55,930 bases of DNA from Bacteroidales bacterium KA00344 (GTDB lineage: Bacteria > Bacteroidota > Bacteroidia > Bacteroidales > Bacteroidaceae), in NCBI GenBank assembly GCA_001552765.1, contig KQ959400.1, positions 50,124 through 106,053 of the forward strand, given 5' to 3'. Of this stretch, positions 33,965-42,903 are shown in pieces. Made by a program: the position numbers and the translations under genes. Within the stretch, counting starts at the first letter, position 1; every line of letters starts with the position of its first letter. The notes under the pieces are model-generated. The model made no database searches. It was not told the origin of the DNA and saw only the letters and a list, made by a program, of their open reading frames with translations.

Positions 33965-34353
33965 ATATGTAAAAAATGATTACCATTTTTTGAGGTTTAT
34001 ATTTTAATCATTTAGCGCAAAAAGGGCTATGTTTTTCCGCTTGTTATCAGTTTGCACAACAAAAAAACAGTCCTCTTTTCGTGTTTTGAATTCCGTCCTG
34101 TCATGACGGAGGCTCAAAGGCACTGCGATTAGGCCCTAACGGCACTGCGATTAGGCTTCATTCGCCTTGCGTTTAAAGCCTTCTCGCGATGCCATTCGAT
34201 ATGTAACCGCAGATGAAAACGATGAGGAGAAAAAGTGGGAAAATTGAAACGTATTGATTATCAACGAACTGTGAATTGCTGTAATTTTGGCGAATTTCAG
34301 CCCGAAGGAAAGTTATTTTCAAATAAGCGAAGCATTTGGGACTGTTTGTAAAG
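33965..34353 (+). repeat. Dispersed intergenic repeat, copy 4 (most regular unit array)
   Basis: It contains the 5' block TTAGCGCAAAAAGGGCTATG, then TCATGACGGAGGCT, and the clearest array: units at 34119-34140 and 34141-34163 share 16 identical leading bases, followed by diverged units to about 34208. The dyad TTGATTATCAA is at 34254-34264 and the end is near GTTTGTAAAG. It lies between the divergent mgtC and nadK genes and points to nadK. The ~200 bp after it (34354-34560) repeat the TACGGACGGG motif once at 34406 and show no gene. Confidence 0.9.
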
Positions 34354-34596
34354 TAATATTACTCGAATAGTTGCTCGGCAAAGAAGTGAGCAGATAGAAC
34401 GGATTACGGACGGGAATACTACTGTGTTTCAGAGTGAACGAAGCGCGTGGATCCGCCGTCTTAACAGAATTTTGTTGATAAATATATGGCCTTCAAAACA
34501 TTACGGAACGGTTGTGAGCTAAGGATAATATGGGCGTTTGTGCCAATAAACCTGTTAATTTAGCGCAAAAATAATGGAATAAAACTGTCTGAAGAC

Positions 34597-34626
34597 TTGC
34601 CATGTTAACTATTCTATGTAAATTTG
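34597..34626 (+). promoter_or_regulatory. Promoter for nadK
   Basis: TTG at 34597-34599 is followed by 19 bases and then TAAATTTG (34619-34626), matching both Bacteroidetes promoter elements. The leader to the nadK ATG is about 115 nt. Confidence 0.65.
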
Positions 34627-34748
34627 CAACAGGAGCAATCGGTAAAGGCGTCGGCAGGAAGCAACGTGAGATTGGCGGGAGATTGCTCTGGTCACGGTAT
34701 GGGTTTTGTGTCCAAACCGTTTGGTTATGTATTAATAATTTGAGATGT

Positions 34749-35633
34749 ATGACAAATCGGAAACTTCGTTTTGCACTTATAGGCAATGAATACCAAGCTC
34801 GCAAGTCTGTGGCTATCCACCGGATTCTCGACTATTTGAAGAAGCGCGAAGCAGAAGTGTTTATCGACCGCTCCTATTTTAATTTTCTGACACAGGATCA
34901 GCATTTGGACATCGATTGCTCGGAGGTGTTCGACGATGACGACTTTGAGGCCGATTTTGTGGTTTCCTTAGGTGGCGACGGCACTTTCCTGAAAGCTGCC
35001 GACCGTGTGGTGTGTCGTGGCATCCCCATTCTCGGTGTCAATATGGGGCGACTGGGATTCCTTGCAGATGTGCTGCCAACGGAAATCGAGTCTGCGCTCA
35101 ACGAGATCTATAACGGCACTTATCATTTGGAGGCACACTCGGTCATCAAGATTGAGGTGGACGGTGAGGAGATTTCGGGTAGTCCGTACGCTCTGAACGA
35201 CATCGCACTGCTCAAGCGCGACAACGCCTCGATGATTTCCATACGTTGCAGCATCAACGGACAGTTTCTGGTAACCTATCAGGCCGACGGACTGATTATC
35301 TCCACACCGACAGGCAGCACGGCCTACAATCTCTCCAACGGCGGTCCCATCATTGTGCCGTCGGCCCATAATCTGTGCATCACCCCGGTGGCACCCCATA
35401 GCCTGAACGTGCGGCCGATCGTCATCAATGATGATTGCGTGATCGACATTGAGGTGGAAAGCCGCAATCACAACTTCCTCGCAGCCATAGACGGACGGTC
35501 GGAAAAGCTGCGTCAGGGGTCGAGAATTCGCATCATGAAGGCTCCATACCAGATACAAATTGTGAAACAACAGGCCACGCACTACTTCTCCACGCTGCGC
35601 GATAAGCTGATGTGGGGAGTGGATCAGAGGTAA
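34749..35633 (+). CDS. nadK: NAD kinase
   Basis: NadK phosphorylates NAD to NADP. The protein is 294 residues. It has SLGGDGTFLKAADRV, the NMGRLGFLADV motif and STPTGSTAYNLSNGGP. An open frame extends upstream to 34602 but would run through the promoter, so the ATG at 34749 (MTNRKLRFALIG) is used. The ABC exporter gene follows on the same strand. Confidence 0.95.
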   Translation: MTNRKLRFALIGNEYQARKSVAIHRILDYLKKREAEVFIDRSYFNFLTQDQHLDIDCSEVFDDDDFEADFVVSLGGDGTFLKAADRVVCRGIPILGVNMGRLGFLADVLPTEIESALNEIYNGTYHLEAHSVIKIEVDGEEISGSPYALNDIALLKRDNASMISIRCSINGQFLVTYQADGLIISTPTGSTAYNLSNGGPIIVPSAHNLCITPVAPHSLNVRPIVINDDCVIDIEVESRNHNFLAAIDGRSEKLRQGSRIRIMKAPYQIQIVKQQATHYFSTLRDKLMWGVDQR

Positions 35634-35687
35634 AATTCGGAAGGCTTAAAACATGAACAAGTGAAAATTTCAAATCCACAGCAATAT

Positions 35688-37361
35688 ATGACAAGCATCA
35701 GACAGACAATCTTGCATGTCCTCTCCCGGATGGAATTGGGTAAATTCCTGCGTTGGCTCTGGGACGCTTGGCGCGGCAACAGGCTCCAAGCGACGCTCAA
35801 TGCGCTTATCGGGCTTGGCACGGTAGGTGTTTCGCTGGCTCAGGTCTGGGCCGTTCAGCATGCCATCGATGTGGCTGCGGGGTCGGTTGATGGCTCACTG
35901 TATGCTGCGGTGGGACTTATGGGCGGACTCGTTTTGTGTGGGTTTGCGTTGAACATATCGGGTGTTTGGGTGCGCAACATTCTGGGTGTTCGGGCACAAA
36001 ACCGCATGCAGCAGCGTATGCTCGATCGTATATTGCGCTCGCAGTGGCAAGGCAAGGAGGCGCTCCATTCGGGCGACGTGCTCAACCGGTTGGAGATTGA
36101 TGTTGGCAATGTGGTGACCTTTCTCACAGAGGTCATTCCCAACACGCTGTCGGTATTGGCACTGTTTATCGGTGCCTTTTGGTATTTATTCTCGATGGAT
36201 GCCACGCTGGCCCTCATCACAGTGGCCATTATCCCTGTGTTTGTCTTGCTCAGCAAAGTGTATGTCAGTAGGATGCGCAAGCTCAACCGTGCTGTCCGTA
36301 GTTCGGATTCAGACGTACAAAGCGTGCTTCAGGAAACCATACAAAACCGTATGCTCATCAAGACGTTGGAGAGCGAGGGGCCGATGGTGGACCGCTTGGA
36401 GACGACGCAGGGCATATTGCGCCATAGGGTGGTGAAGCGTACGGCGTTTTCGGTGCTCAGCAACTTCATTCTCAATTTTGGATTTGCGGCGGGCTACCTC
36501 GTGGCTTTCCTTTGGGCAGCCGTGCGATTGGCCGACCACACCCTGACGTTTGGTGGTATGACGGCATTCTTGCAGTTGGTAAACCGCATCCAAAGTCCTG
36601 CGCGCAGCTTGACCAAACTTGTTCCTGCCTTTGTCTCTGTGTTCACGGCTGTTGAGCGACTGATGGAGTTGGAAGAAAATCCGTTGGAGGAACAGGGTAC
36701 GCCTATCGAACTGTCGGCCCCCTGTGGCGTGAGATTGCAGCAGGTGTCCTATCGTTATGATGATGTGGATGGCGACGTGATCCGCGATCTCGACTTCGAC
36801 TTCCGACCAGGGTCGTGTACGGCTGTGCTGGGCGAAACGGGGGCGGGCAAAACCACACTCGTAAGAATGATTTTGGGACTTGTAGCTCCACAGCATGGCA
36901 CGGTAGAGATTTACAACGATAGAAAGCGTAGGGTGTTGAGCCCTCGACTGCGCTGCAACTTTGTGTATGTGCCGCAGGGCAACACCCTGATGAGTGGCAC
37001 CATACGCGATAATCTGCGTTTGGGCAAGCTCGATGCAACCGATGAGGAGATGGAGGAAGCGTTGAAAAAGAGTTGTGCAGAGTTTGTAATGGAGTTGCCC
37101 GAGGGGCTGGACACGGTGTGTTCAGAGTCGGGTGGGGGACTGTCTGAAGGACAGGCGCAGCGCATCGCCATAGCCCGTGCGTTGTTGCGCGACCGTAGCA
37201 TCATGCTTTTCGATGAGGCCACGTCGGCCCTCGACCCTGAGACCGAACGGCACCTGCTCCAAAACATACTGGCCGCGCACGACAAGACCGTTATCTTTAT
37301 CACCCACCGCCCGGCGGTGGTAGACTATTGTGACCAGACCCTGACGATTGAAAAAATATAA
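35688..37361 (+). CDS. ABC exporter (fused membrane and ATP-binding domains)
   Basis: The protein is 557 residues: an N-terminal membrane domain of about six segments (residues 20-320) and a C-terminal nucleotide-binding domain. Walker A is GETGAGKTT, the signature is LSEGQAQRIAIARAL (Glu in place of the usual Gly), and Walker B is IMLFDEATSALD. Such half-size exporters work as dimers; the substrate is not evident. A GTG at 35661 would add nine residues; the ATG at 35688 is preferred. The thioredoxin-TonB gene follows after 16 bp. Confidence 0.9.
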   Translation: MTSIRQTILHVLSRMELGKFLRWLWDAWRGNRLQATLNALIGLGTVGVSLAQVWAVQHAIDVAAGSVDGSLYAAVGLMGGLVLCGFALNISGVWVRNILGVRAQNRMQQRMLDRILRSQWQGKEALHSGDVLNRLEIDVGNVVTFLTEVIPNTLSVLALFIGAFWYLFSMDATLALITVAIIPVFVLLSKVYVSRMRKLNRAVRSSDSDVQSVLQETIQNRMLIKTLESEGPMVDRLETTQGILRHRVVKRTAFSVLSNFILNFGFAAGYLVAFLWAAVRLADHTLTFGGMTAFLQLVNRIQSPARSLTKLVPAFVSVFTAVERLMELEENPLEEQGTPIELSAPCGVRLQQVSYRYDDVDGDVIRDLDFDFRPGSCTAVLGETGAGKTTLVRMILGLVAPQHGTVEIYNDRKRRVLSPRLRCNFVYVPQGNTLMSGTIRDNLRLGKLDATDEEMEEALKKSCAEFVMELPEGLDTVCSESGGGLSEGQAQRIAIARALLRDRSIMLFDEATSALDPETERHLLQNILAAHDKTVIFITHRPAVVDYCDQTLTIEKI

Positions 37362-37377
37362 AACTAAATCATAAGCA

Positions 37378-38328
37378 ATGAAAAAATATTTGTTTTTAAC
37401 CATGCTTCTGCTGGTGGGAGCCATCGGCGTGAATGCCCAGCAGAACGATGAAGATCCCGATGTGAAATATGCTGCCGACCTGCTCCGCCCGGGCACGGTG
37501 GCCCCGGAATTTGTCGTAGACGCTAAAGACACCACAGATAACACCTCTTTAAGCAGCTTTCGAGGGCGCTACGTGGTGATCGATTTCTGGGCATCGTGGT
37601 GCCCGGATTGCCGTAAGGACATTCCTAAGGTGAAGCAACTCCACGATGAGTACAGTCCGATGGGTGTGCAGTTCATTGGTGTTTCGTTCGACACCGACCG
37701 CGATGCGTGGGCCGGCTGCATCCAAAAGAACAACATGAACTGGCTGCACTACAGCGAGTTGAAGAAATGGAAGAAGGAGAGTAAAATAGATCAGGACTAT
37801 CATGTCAATTGGATTCCCACCTATTATATCATAGACCCGGACGGCAAAGTGCTACTTGGCACGGTGGTGTTGGATAAAGTAGAAAACGAACTTCGCAAGT
37901 TGAGTGAGAATGGTTTGATAGGCAAACGAGAGGTTGAAGATGATAAGTGCTGGGCGACACCTGATGCCCCGGAGTTTCCCGGTGGAGAAGTGGCGCGACA
38001 AAAATTTGTATCCGACAATCTCAAATATCCCGATATAGCGATACAATACGGGGCAGAGGGAAAGGTAATCATGATGCTTGAGGTAGACGAAAACGGCAAA
38101 TGTGGTAATTTCAAGGCCGTGGATTGCACTATTTCAAACTACAATCGTGCCAAATTTGACAAGCTGACCACCTTCAAACAAGAAGAGCTGAAGAAGGCTA
38201 TATCGCTTGCTTTTGCCAAAGAAGCCTATAAAGTGCTGAAAAAAATGCCTGTGTGGAAGCCGGGAATGTGGAATGGTAAACCGGTCAGGATAAAAATTCG
38301 TCAGACCTTTAGATATAATCTTAAATAG
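37378..38328 (+). CDS. Thioredoxin/TlpA-like protein fused to a TonB C-terminal domain
   Basis: The 316-residue protein has a signal peptide (MKKYLFLTMLLLVGAIGVNA), so it is periplasmic. Residues ~38-180 form a TlpA/AhpC-TSA-like domain with the redox motif C75-P-D-C78 in FWASWCPDCRK and the cis-Pro segment NWIPTYYIID. Residues ~200-313 resemble a TonB C-terminal domain (PEFPGGEVARQKF, LKYPDIAIQYGAEGKVIMML, GMWNGKPVRIKI). The fusion lacks the TonB membrane anchor and Pro-rich span. It sits between an ABC exporter and a MacAB-like system. Confidence 0.85.
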   Translation: MKKYLFLTMLLLVGAIGVNAQQNDEDPDVKYAADLLRPGTVAPEFVVDAKDTTDNTSLSSFRGRYVVIDFWASWCPDCRKDIPKVKQLHDEYSPMGVQFIGVSFDTDRDAWAGCIQKNNMNWLHYSELKKWKKESKIDQDYHVNWIPTYYIIDPDGKVLLGTVVLDKVENELRKLSENGLIGKREVEDDKCWATPDAPEFPGGEVARQKFVSDNLKYPDIAIQYGAEGKVIMMLEVDENGKCGNFKAVDCTISNYNRAKFDKLTTFKQEELKKAISLAFAKEAYKVLKKMPVWKPGMWNGKPVRIKIRQTFRYNLK

Positions 38329-38375
38329 TTTGCCGGGCTGCAACCTTTTGTCGTTTCGGCTCGTCAAAGATAACG

Positions 38376-39095
38376 ATGATACATCTCAAAGATATAAACA
38401 AAACCTACTTCGGCGCGCAGCCGCTGCATGTGCTCAAGGGAATCAACCTCGATATCGAGGAGGGTGAGTTCGTTTCGATCATGGGAGCGTCAGGATCGGG
38501 CAAGTCTACGCTGCTCAACATTCTCGGCATCCTCGACAATTATGACAGCGGTGAGTATCTGCTGGCCGGTACGCTCATCAAGAATTTGAGCGAGAAACGA
38601 AGTGCTGAGTACCGCAATCGGTTCATAGGCTTCATCTTCCAGAGTTTCAATCTCATTGGCTTCAAGACGGCTGTGGAGAATGTGGAGCTGCCACTGCTCT
38701 ACCAAGGAGTGTCTCGTCGCAGGCGCCATCAGATGGCGTTGGAATATCTTGAGCGATTGGAGCTGCTGCCTTGGGCCGACCATTATCCCAACGAAATGTC
38801 CGGAGGGCAGAAGCAGCGTGTGGCCATCGCCCGCGCGCTCATCACCAATCCCAAGATTATCTTGGCCGATGAGCCTACCGGCGCGCTCGATTCCAAAACG
38901 AGTGTGGAGGTGATGAAACTGCTCAAAAGACTCAACTCGGAGGAAGGCAAGACCATCGTGGTGGTGACACACGAGAGCGGTGTGGCCAACGAAACCAACA
39001 AAATCGTGCATATCAAGGATGGTATGATAGGCAAAATCGAGGAAAACCTTGATCACAACTCGTCGCCGTTCGGAGTGAATGGACTGATGAAATAG
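38376..39095 (+). CDS. MacB/LolD-type ABC transporter ATP-binding protein
   Basis: The 239-residue ATPase has Walker A GASGSGKSTLLN, IFQSFNLIGFKTAVENVELPLLY (Q-loop region typical of MacB/LolD), signature MSGGQKQRVAIARAL and Walker B IILADEPTGALDSKT. It powers the two FtsX-like permeases encoded immediately downstream. The permease gene begins 9 bp after its stop, with AGGAGG as ribosome binding site, so the set is one operon. Confidence 0.94.
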   Translation: MIHLKDINKTYFGAQPLHVLKGINLDIEEGEFVSIMGASGSGKSTLLNILGILDNYDSGEYLLAGTLIKNLSEKRSAEYRNRFIGFIFQSFNLIGFKTAVENVELPLLYQGVSRRRRHQMALEYLERLELLPWADHYPNEMSGGQKQRVAIARALITNPKIILADEPTGALDSKTSVEVMKLLKRLNSEEGKTIVVVTHESGVANETNKIVHIKDGMIGKIEENLDHNSSPFGVNGLMK

Positions 39096-39104
39096 GAGGC
39101 CGAT

Positions 39105-40364
39105 ATGTTTGATATTCTTGAAGAAATATGGGCAACGGCACGCCGCAACAGGCTGCGCACGGTGTTGACAGGCTTTGCTGTGGCGTGGGGAATATTCATG
39201 ATTATCTTCCTCTTGGGTGCCGGCAACGGGTTTATTAACGCTGTTGAGCACAATACGTCTAACTTTTTGGCCAACTCTATGCAGGTGAGCGGAGGCCGAA
39301 CATCCAAGGCTTACGAGGGCATGAACGAAGGAAGGGAAATCACACTCAACGATCGGGATATGCAAAACACCAAGCATAAGCACACCAATGTGGTCAGGGA
39401 GTTGGGCGCACAGGTCACGCAGAGCGGCGTTCAAGTGTCTTATGGCACCAACTATGTCAGTGGAACGATATGTGGTGTTTATCCCAACCTGATGCATATC
39501 AACAAGATAGAGATGTTGTACGGACGCTTTGTCAACGACATGGACAATGACCAGAGGCGCAAAGCAATGGTCATTAGCGAGAACCAAGCTAAGGAATTGG
39601 TGGATGGTGACATAGCCAGCTTGGTGGGAAAAGATGTCAAGGTAGACAATTCCGTGTTCCAAATCGTGGGTATTTACAAAAGCGATTTAAGCCAGATGAA
39701 CACCCAGTTTTACTGTCCTTTCAACACCGTTCGTACCATATATAATCGTGGCGACGAGGTGGAAAACATCATTTTTTCTTTCGACGGACTGAACAGTGTG
39801 CAGGAAAACGAGGATTTTGAGAAACTCTACAAAACCGATTTGAACGCTAACCACCATGCCGCCCCCGATGATGACAATGCGGTTTGGATTTGGAATAGGT
39901 TTACCCAAAATCTCCAAATGAACACGGGTATGTCCATTATCCGCACCGCTCTGTGGATCATCGGCATTTTTACGTTGCTCTCAGGTATTGTCGGCGTGAG
40001 CAATATCATGCTCATTACCGTCAAGGAGCGCACCCGCGAGTTTGGCGTGCGCAAGGCCATCGGAGCCACGCCATGGTCCATTCTTCGGCTCATCATTATC
40101 GAGAGCGTGATCATCACCACCTTTTTCGGATACATCGGTATGCTTCTCGGCATTGGGGCCAACGCCTATTTGGATGCCACCGCTGGGTCAAAGACAGTGG
40201 ATTCGGGATTGTTTGAGATGACCATATTTCTGAATCCTACGGTGGGATTAGGTGTTTGTTTGGAAGCCACATTGGTAATGATTGTGGCCGGAACCATTGC
40301 CGGGCTGGTGCCGGCAGGGCGTGCGGCGCACATCAAGCCTATCGATGCGTTGAGAGCTGAATGA
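39105..40364 (+). CDS. MacB-like ABC transporter permease (first of two)
   Basis: The 419-residue protein has one N-terminal membrane helix (GFAVAWGIFMIIFLLGAGNGF), a large periplasmic MacB-type domain (residues ~45-280) and three C-terminal helices with SNIMLITVKERTREFGVRKAIGA, the FtsX/MacB signature. It pairs with the second permease at 40405 (both about 415 residues), so the pump is probably a heterodimer. It handles efflux or lipoprotein-type cargo; the substrate is unknown. Confidence 0.92.
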   Translation: MFDILEEIWATARRNRLRTVLTGFAVAWGIFMIIFLLGAGNGFINAVEHNTSNFLANSMQVSGGRTSKAYEGMNEGREITLNDRDMQNTKHKHTNVVRELGAQVTQSGVQVSYGTNYVSGTICGVYPNLMHINKIEMLYGRFVNDMDNDQRRKAMVISENQAKELVDGDIASLVGKDVKVDNSVFQIVGIYKSDLSQMNTQFYCPFNTVRTIYNRGDEVENIIFSFDGLNSVQENEDFEKLYKTDLNANHHAAPDDDNAVWIWNRFTQNLQMNTGMSIIRTALWIIGIFTLLSGIVGVSNIMLITVKERTREFGVRKAIGATPWSILRLIIIESVIITTFFGYIGMLLGIGANAYLDATAGSKTVDSGLFEMTIFLNPTVGLGVCLEATLVMIVAGTIAGLVPAGRAAHIKPIDALRAE

Positions 40365-40404
40365 GACAAGGCATGACAATAATGATATCAACAGAGTACG
40401 AACA

Positions 40405-41649
40405 ATGAAGTTTGACATTGACACATATCGTGAAATATTGGATACGCTCACTCGAAACAAGACGCGTTCGTTCCTCACGGGATTCGGCGTTTTCTGGGGA
40501 GTATTCATGTTGGTGGTGCTCATTGGTGGTGGCGATGGACTGGAAGAATTGTTGGCCAAAAACTTTCAGGGGTTTGCTACAAACTCTGCATTCACTTTCG
40601 CTCAGCCCACCACCAAGCCTTATGAGGGCTTCCGCAAGGGTCGTCAATGGAATATGACGTATAGGGATGTGGAGAGATTGCGCGCCCATGTGCCTGAGTT
40701 GGACGTCGTTACCCCATTGGTGACAGAGTGGGGTAAAACCTTCGTGGCCGGCGATAAAAAGTTTGTGGGCAATGTCAAAGGCATTTATCCCGAATACACC
40801 AAAGTAGAGGAGCCGACCATTTTATATGGCCGTTACCTCAATGATATGGACATAGCGGAAGACCGTAAGGTGTGCGTGATAGGCAAGAAGGTTTACAAGA
40901 CACTCTTCCCCAACGGTGGAAACCCATGCGGACAGCTGGTGCGCGTAGACTCATTGTATTTCAATGTGGTGGGCGTGGATTACAGTCCGGGAAACATGAA
41001 CATCAATGGCAACGTGCAGGAAAGTGTTACGATTCCGCTCACCATTATGCAGCGGGTCTATAATTTGGGCGATGTGGTACACATCATTTGTGTCACGGGC
41101 AAGCCCGGTGTGACTATGGGCAATCTGACGCAGCCCTTGCGAGAAGTCATCGGAAGGGCACATCGTGTGGACCCAACCGATGAGAAGGCCATCTCGGTGT
41201 TCAATACCGAGGTGATGTATGGCATGGTGGACAGTTTGTTTGAGGGTGTCAACTTCCTGATTTGGCTGGTCGGTATAGGTACGCTGCTGGCCGGGGGCAT
41301 CGGTGTTTCAAACATCATGATGGTCACGGTACGTGAGCGTACCACCGAGATTGGCATCAGGCGAGCCATCGGAGCCACGCCCAAGATGATACTGTCGCAA
41401 ATCGTTTCGGAGAGCATCGTGCTCACCACGGTGGCCGGCATGAGCGGCATACTGTTCGCGGTGTTCGTCTTGCAGATGCTTGAAGTGGCCAATACCAACG
41501 ACGGCATCATGGCGGCCCACTTCCAAATCGGTTTTTGGGCGGCACTCGGAGCGTTGGCTTTCCTTTGTGTGCTGGGCGTGGTGGCCGGCCTTGCGCCTGC
41601 CATTAGGGCCATGAGCATCAAGCCGGTGGATGCCATGAGAGATGAGTAA
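40405..41649 (+). CDS. MacB-like ABC transporter permease (second of two)
   Basis: The 414-residue protein has the same layout as its upstream neighbour: first helix in GFGVFWGVFMLVVLIGGGDG, periplasmic domain, then SNIMMVTVRERTTEIGIRRAIGATP. Its stop codon TAA (41647-41649) is also the first base group of a heptad repeat tract that fills the 34 bp before the adaptor gene. The two permeases are clearly paralogous. Confidence 0.92.
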   Translation: MKFDIDTYREILDTLTRNKTRSFLTGFGVFWGVFMLVVLIGGGDGLEELLAKNFQGFATNSAFTFAQPTTKPYEGFRKGRQWNMTYRDVERLRAHVPELDVVTPLVTEWGKTFVAGDKKFVGNVKGIYPEYTKVEEPTILYGRYLNDMDIAEDRKVCVIGKKVYKTLFPNGGNPCGQLVRVDSLYFNVVGVDYSPGNMNINGNVQESVTIPLTIMQRVYNLGDVVHIICVTGKPGVTMGNLTQPLREVIGRAHRVDPTDEKAISVFNTEVMYGMVDSLFEGVNFLIWLVGIGTLLAGGIGVSNIMMVTVRERTTEIGIRRAIGATPKMILSQIVSESIVLTTVAGMSGILFAVFVLQMLEVANTNDGIMAAHFQIGFWAALGALAFLCVLGVVAGLAPAIRAMSIKPVDAMRDE

Positions 41650-41680
41650 TTCATAATTCACAATTCAAAATTCATAATTG
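41647..41680 (+). repeat. Heptad AATTCAN tract starting at a stop codon
   Basis: Four to five units (AATTCAT, AATTCAC, AATTCAA, AATTCAT) begin exactly at the TAA stop of the second permease and end three bases before the adaptor ATG. It lies inside an apparent operon. Confidence 0.85.
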
Positions 41681-41683
41681 GTG

Positions 41684-42802
41684 ATGAAAAAATATTTCAA
41701 ATTTATCATTGCGGCGCTGGTGCTGCTTATTTTTATCGGAACATTCATATTCCTCTGGCAAAAGAGCAGGCCGCAACCGGTGGCCTACGAGGAGTTTGTG
41801 CCCACCATGAAAGATGTGCATAAAACTGCGGTGGTGACCGGCAAGATAGAGCCTCGCAACGAGGTGAATGTCAAACCACAGATATCGGGTATCATCACCA
41901 ATATATACAAAGAGGCTGGCGATATGGTGATCGCCGGTGAGGTGATAGCCAAGGTAAAGGTCATCCCCGACATGAATATGCTCAGCTCGGCACAGGCGAG
42001 AGTGCGCTCGGCGAAGATTGTGCTGAATCAAGCCAAGGTGGACTACGATCGGCAAAAAACGCTTTACGACAAGGGATTGATAGCCGGTAATGACTATGAC
42101 CAAGTGCGCAAGGCATACCTACAAGCCAAGGAGGAGGTGCGGGCCGCCAACGATAACCTGCAGGTGGTGCGCGACGGCGTGTCGGCGCAAAATGCCAATA
42201 CCAGCAGCACGCTCATACGTTCCACCATCAGCGGACTCATCCTCGACGTGCCTGTCAAGGTGGGAAACACCGTCATCCTGTCCAACACATTCAACGATGG
42301 TACCACCATCGCCTCGGTGGCCAACATGGGCGACCTGATTTTCAGGGGCAATGTGGACGAGACTGAAGTGGGACAGATTATTGTGGGAATGCCCATGAAA
42401 ATCACCATTGGTGCCATGGAGGGCGAGAAACTCACCGCTTCGCTGGAGTATATCTCGCCTAAGGCTGTGGAAAACAATGGTGCCAATCAGTTCGAGATCA
42501 AGGCAGCAGTGCAAGGAACGAGTGGCACGAAGATTCGTTCGGGCTACAGCGCCAACGCGGAGATAGTGTTGAAAGAGGCGAAAGGGGTGCTTACCGTGCC
42601 GGAAAGCGCCATTGAGTTTGAAGGCACCGACACTTATGTGTATGTCGTTGGCGGCACGGACGATAATAAAACATACACCCGCCGCAAGGTTGTGACGGGG
42701 CTGAGCGATGGCCTTAACATCCAAATCAAGAGCGGACTGAAGAAGAACGAGAAGGTACGCGGACCCAAGAAAGTGAAGCAAGAGGAAACAAAAGAGGAGT
42801 AG
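41684..42802 (+). CDS. MacA/HlyD-type periplasmic adaptor protein
   Basis: The 372-residue protein has an N-terminal membrane anchor (FKFIIAALVLLIFIGTFIFLW), a lipoyl half-motif VNVKPQISGIITNIYKEAGD, an alpha-helical hairpin with many Ala, Lys and Asp, and beta-barrel and membrane-proximal segments after. It would link the inner-membrane MacB-like permeases to an outer-membrane channel, which is not encoded here. The frame is open from TTG and GTG codons at 41678-41683 inside the repeat; the ATG at 41684 is preferred. Confidence 0.9.
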   Translation: MKKYFKFIIAALVLLIFIGTFIFLWQKSRPQPVAYEEFVPTMKDVHKTAVVTGKIEPRNEVNVKPQISGIITNIYKEAGDMVIAGEVIAKVKVIPDMNMLSSAQARVRSAKIVLNQAKVDYDRQKTLYDKGLIAGNDYDQVRKAYLQAKEEVRAANDNLQVVRDGVSAQNANTSSTLIRSTISGLILDVPVKVGNTVILSNTFNDGTTIASVANMGDLIFRGNVDETEVGQIIVGMPMKITIGAMEGEKLTASLEYISPKAVENNGANQFEIKAAVQGTSGTKIRSGYSANAEIVLKEAKGVLTVPESAIEFEGTDTYVYVVGGTDDNKTYTRRKVVTGLSDGLNIQIKSGLKKNEKVRGPKKVKQEETKEE

Positions 42803-42849
42803 ACAGTTGTAGGCTCATGTAGCCGACCACATTGATAATAGACAATTAT

Positions 42850-42897
42850 AGGCTCCCATACGTTTTTGTAGAAATCTATAAAAACGTATGGGAGCCT
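42850..42897. terminator. Bidirectional hairpin terminator between efflux operon and GH53 gene
   Basis: AGGCTCCCATACGTTTTT (42850-42867) and its exact reverse complement (42880-42897) form an 18-bp stem. Runs of T on both strands lie at the loop side. The two flanking genes converge here. Confidence 0.8.
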
Positions 42898-42903
42898 GTG
42901 ATT

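Noticed and set aside
34119..34208. CRISPR-like array in the dispersed repeat
   Set aside because: Units are ~22 nt, contiguous and degenerate, with no spacers between conserved repeats and no cas genes.
38490..39662. 390-codon minus-strand ORF opposite the ABC ATPase and permease
   Set aside because: The plus-strand proteins have full ABC motifs; the antisense frame spans two genes and lacks motifs.
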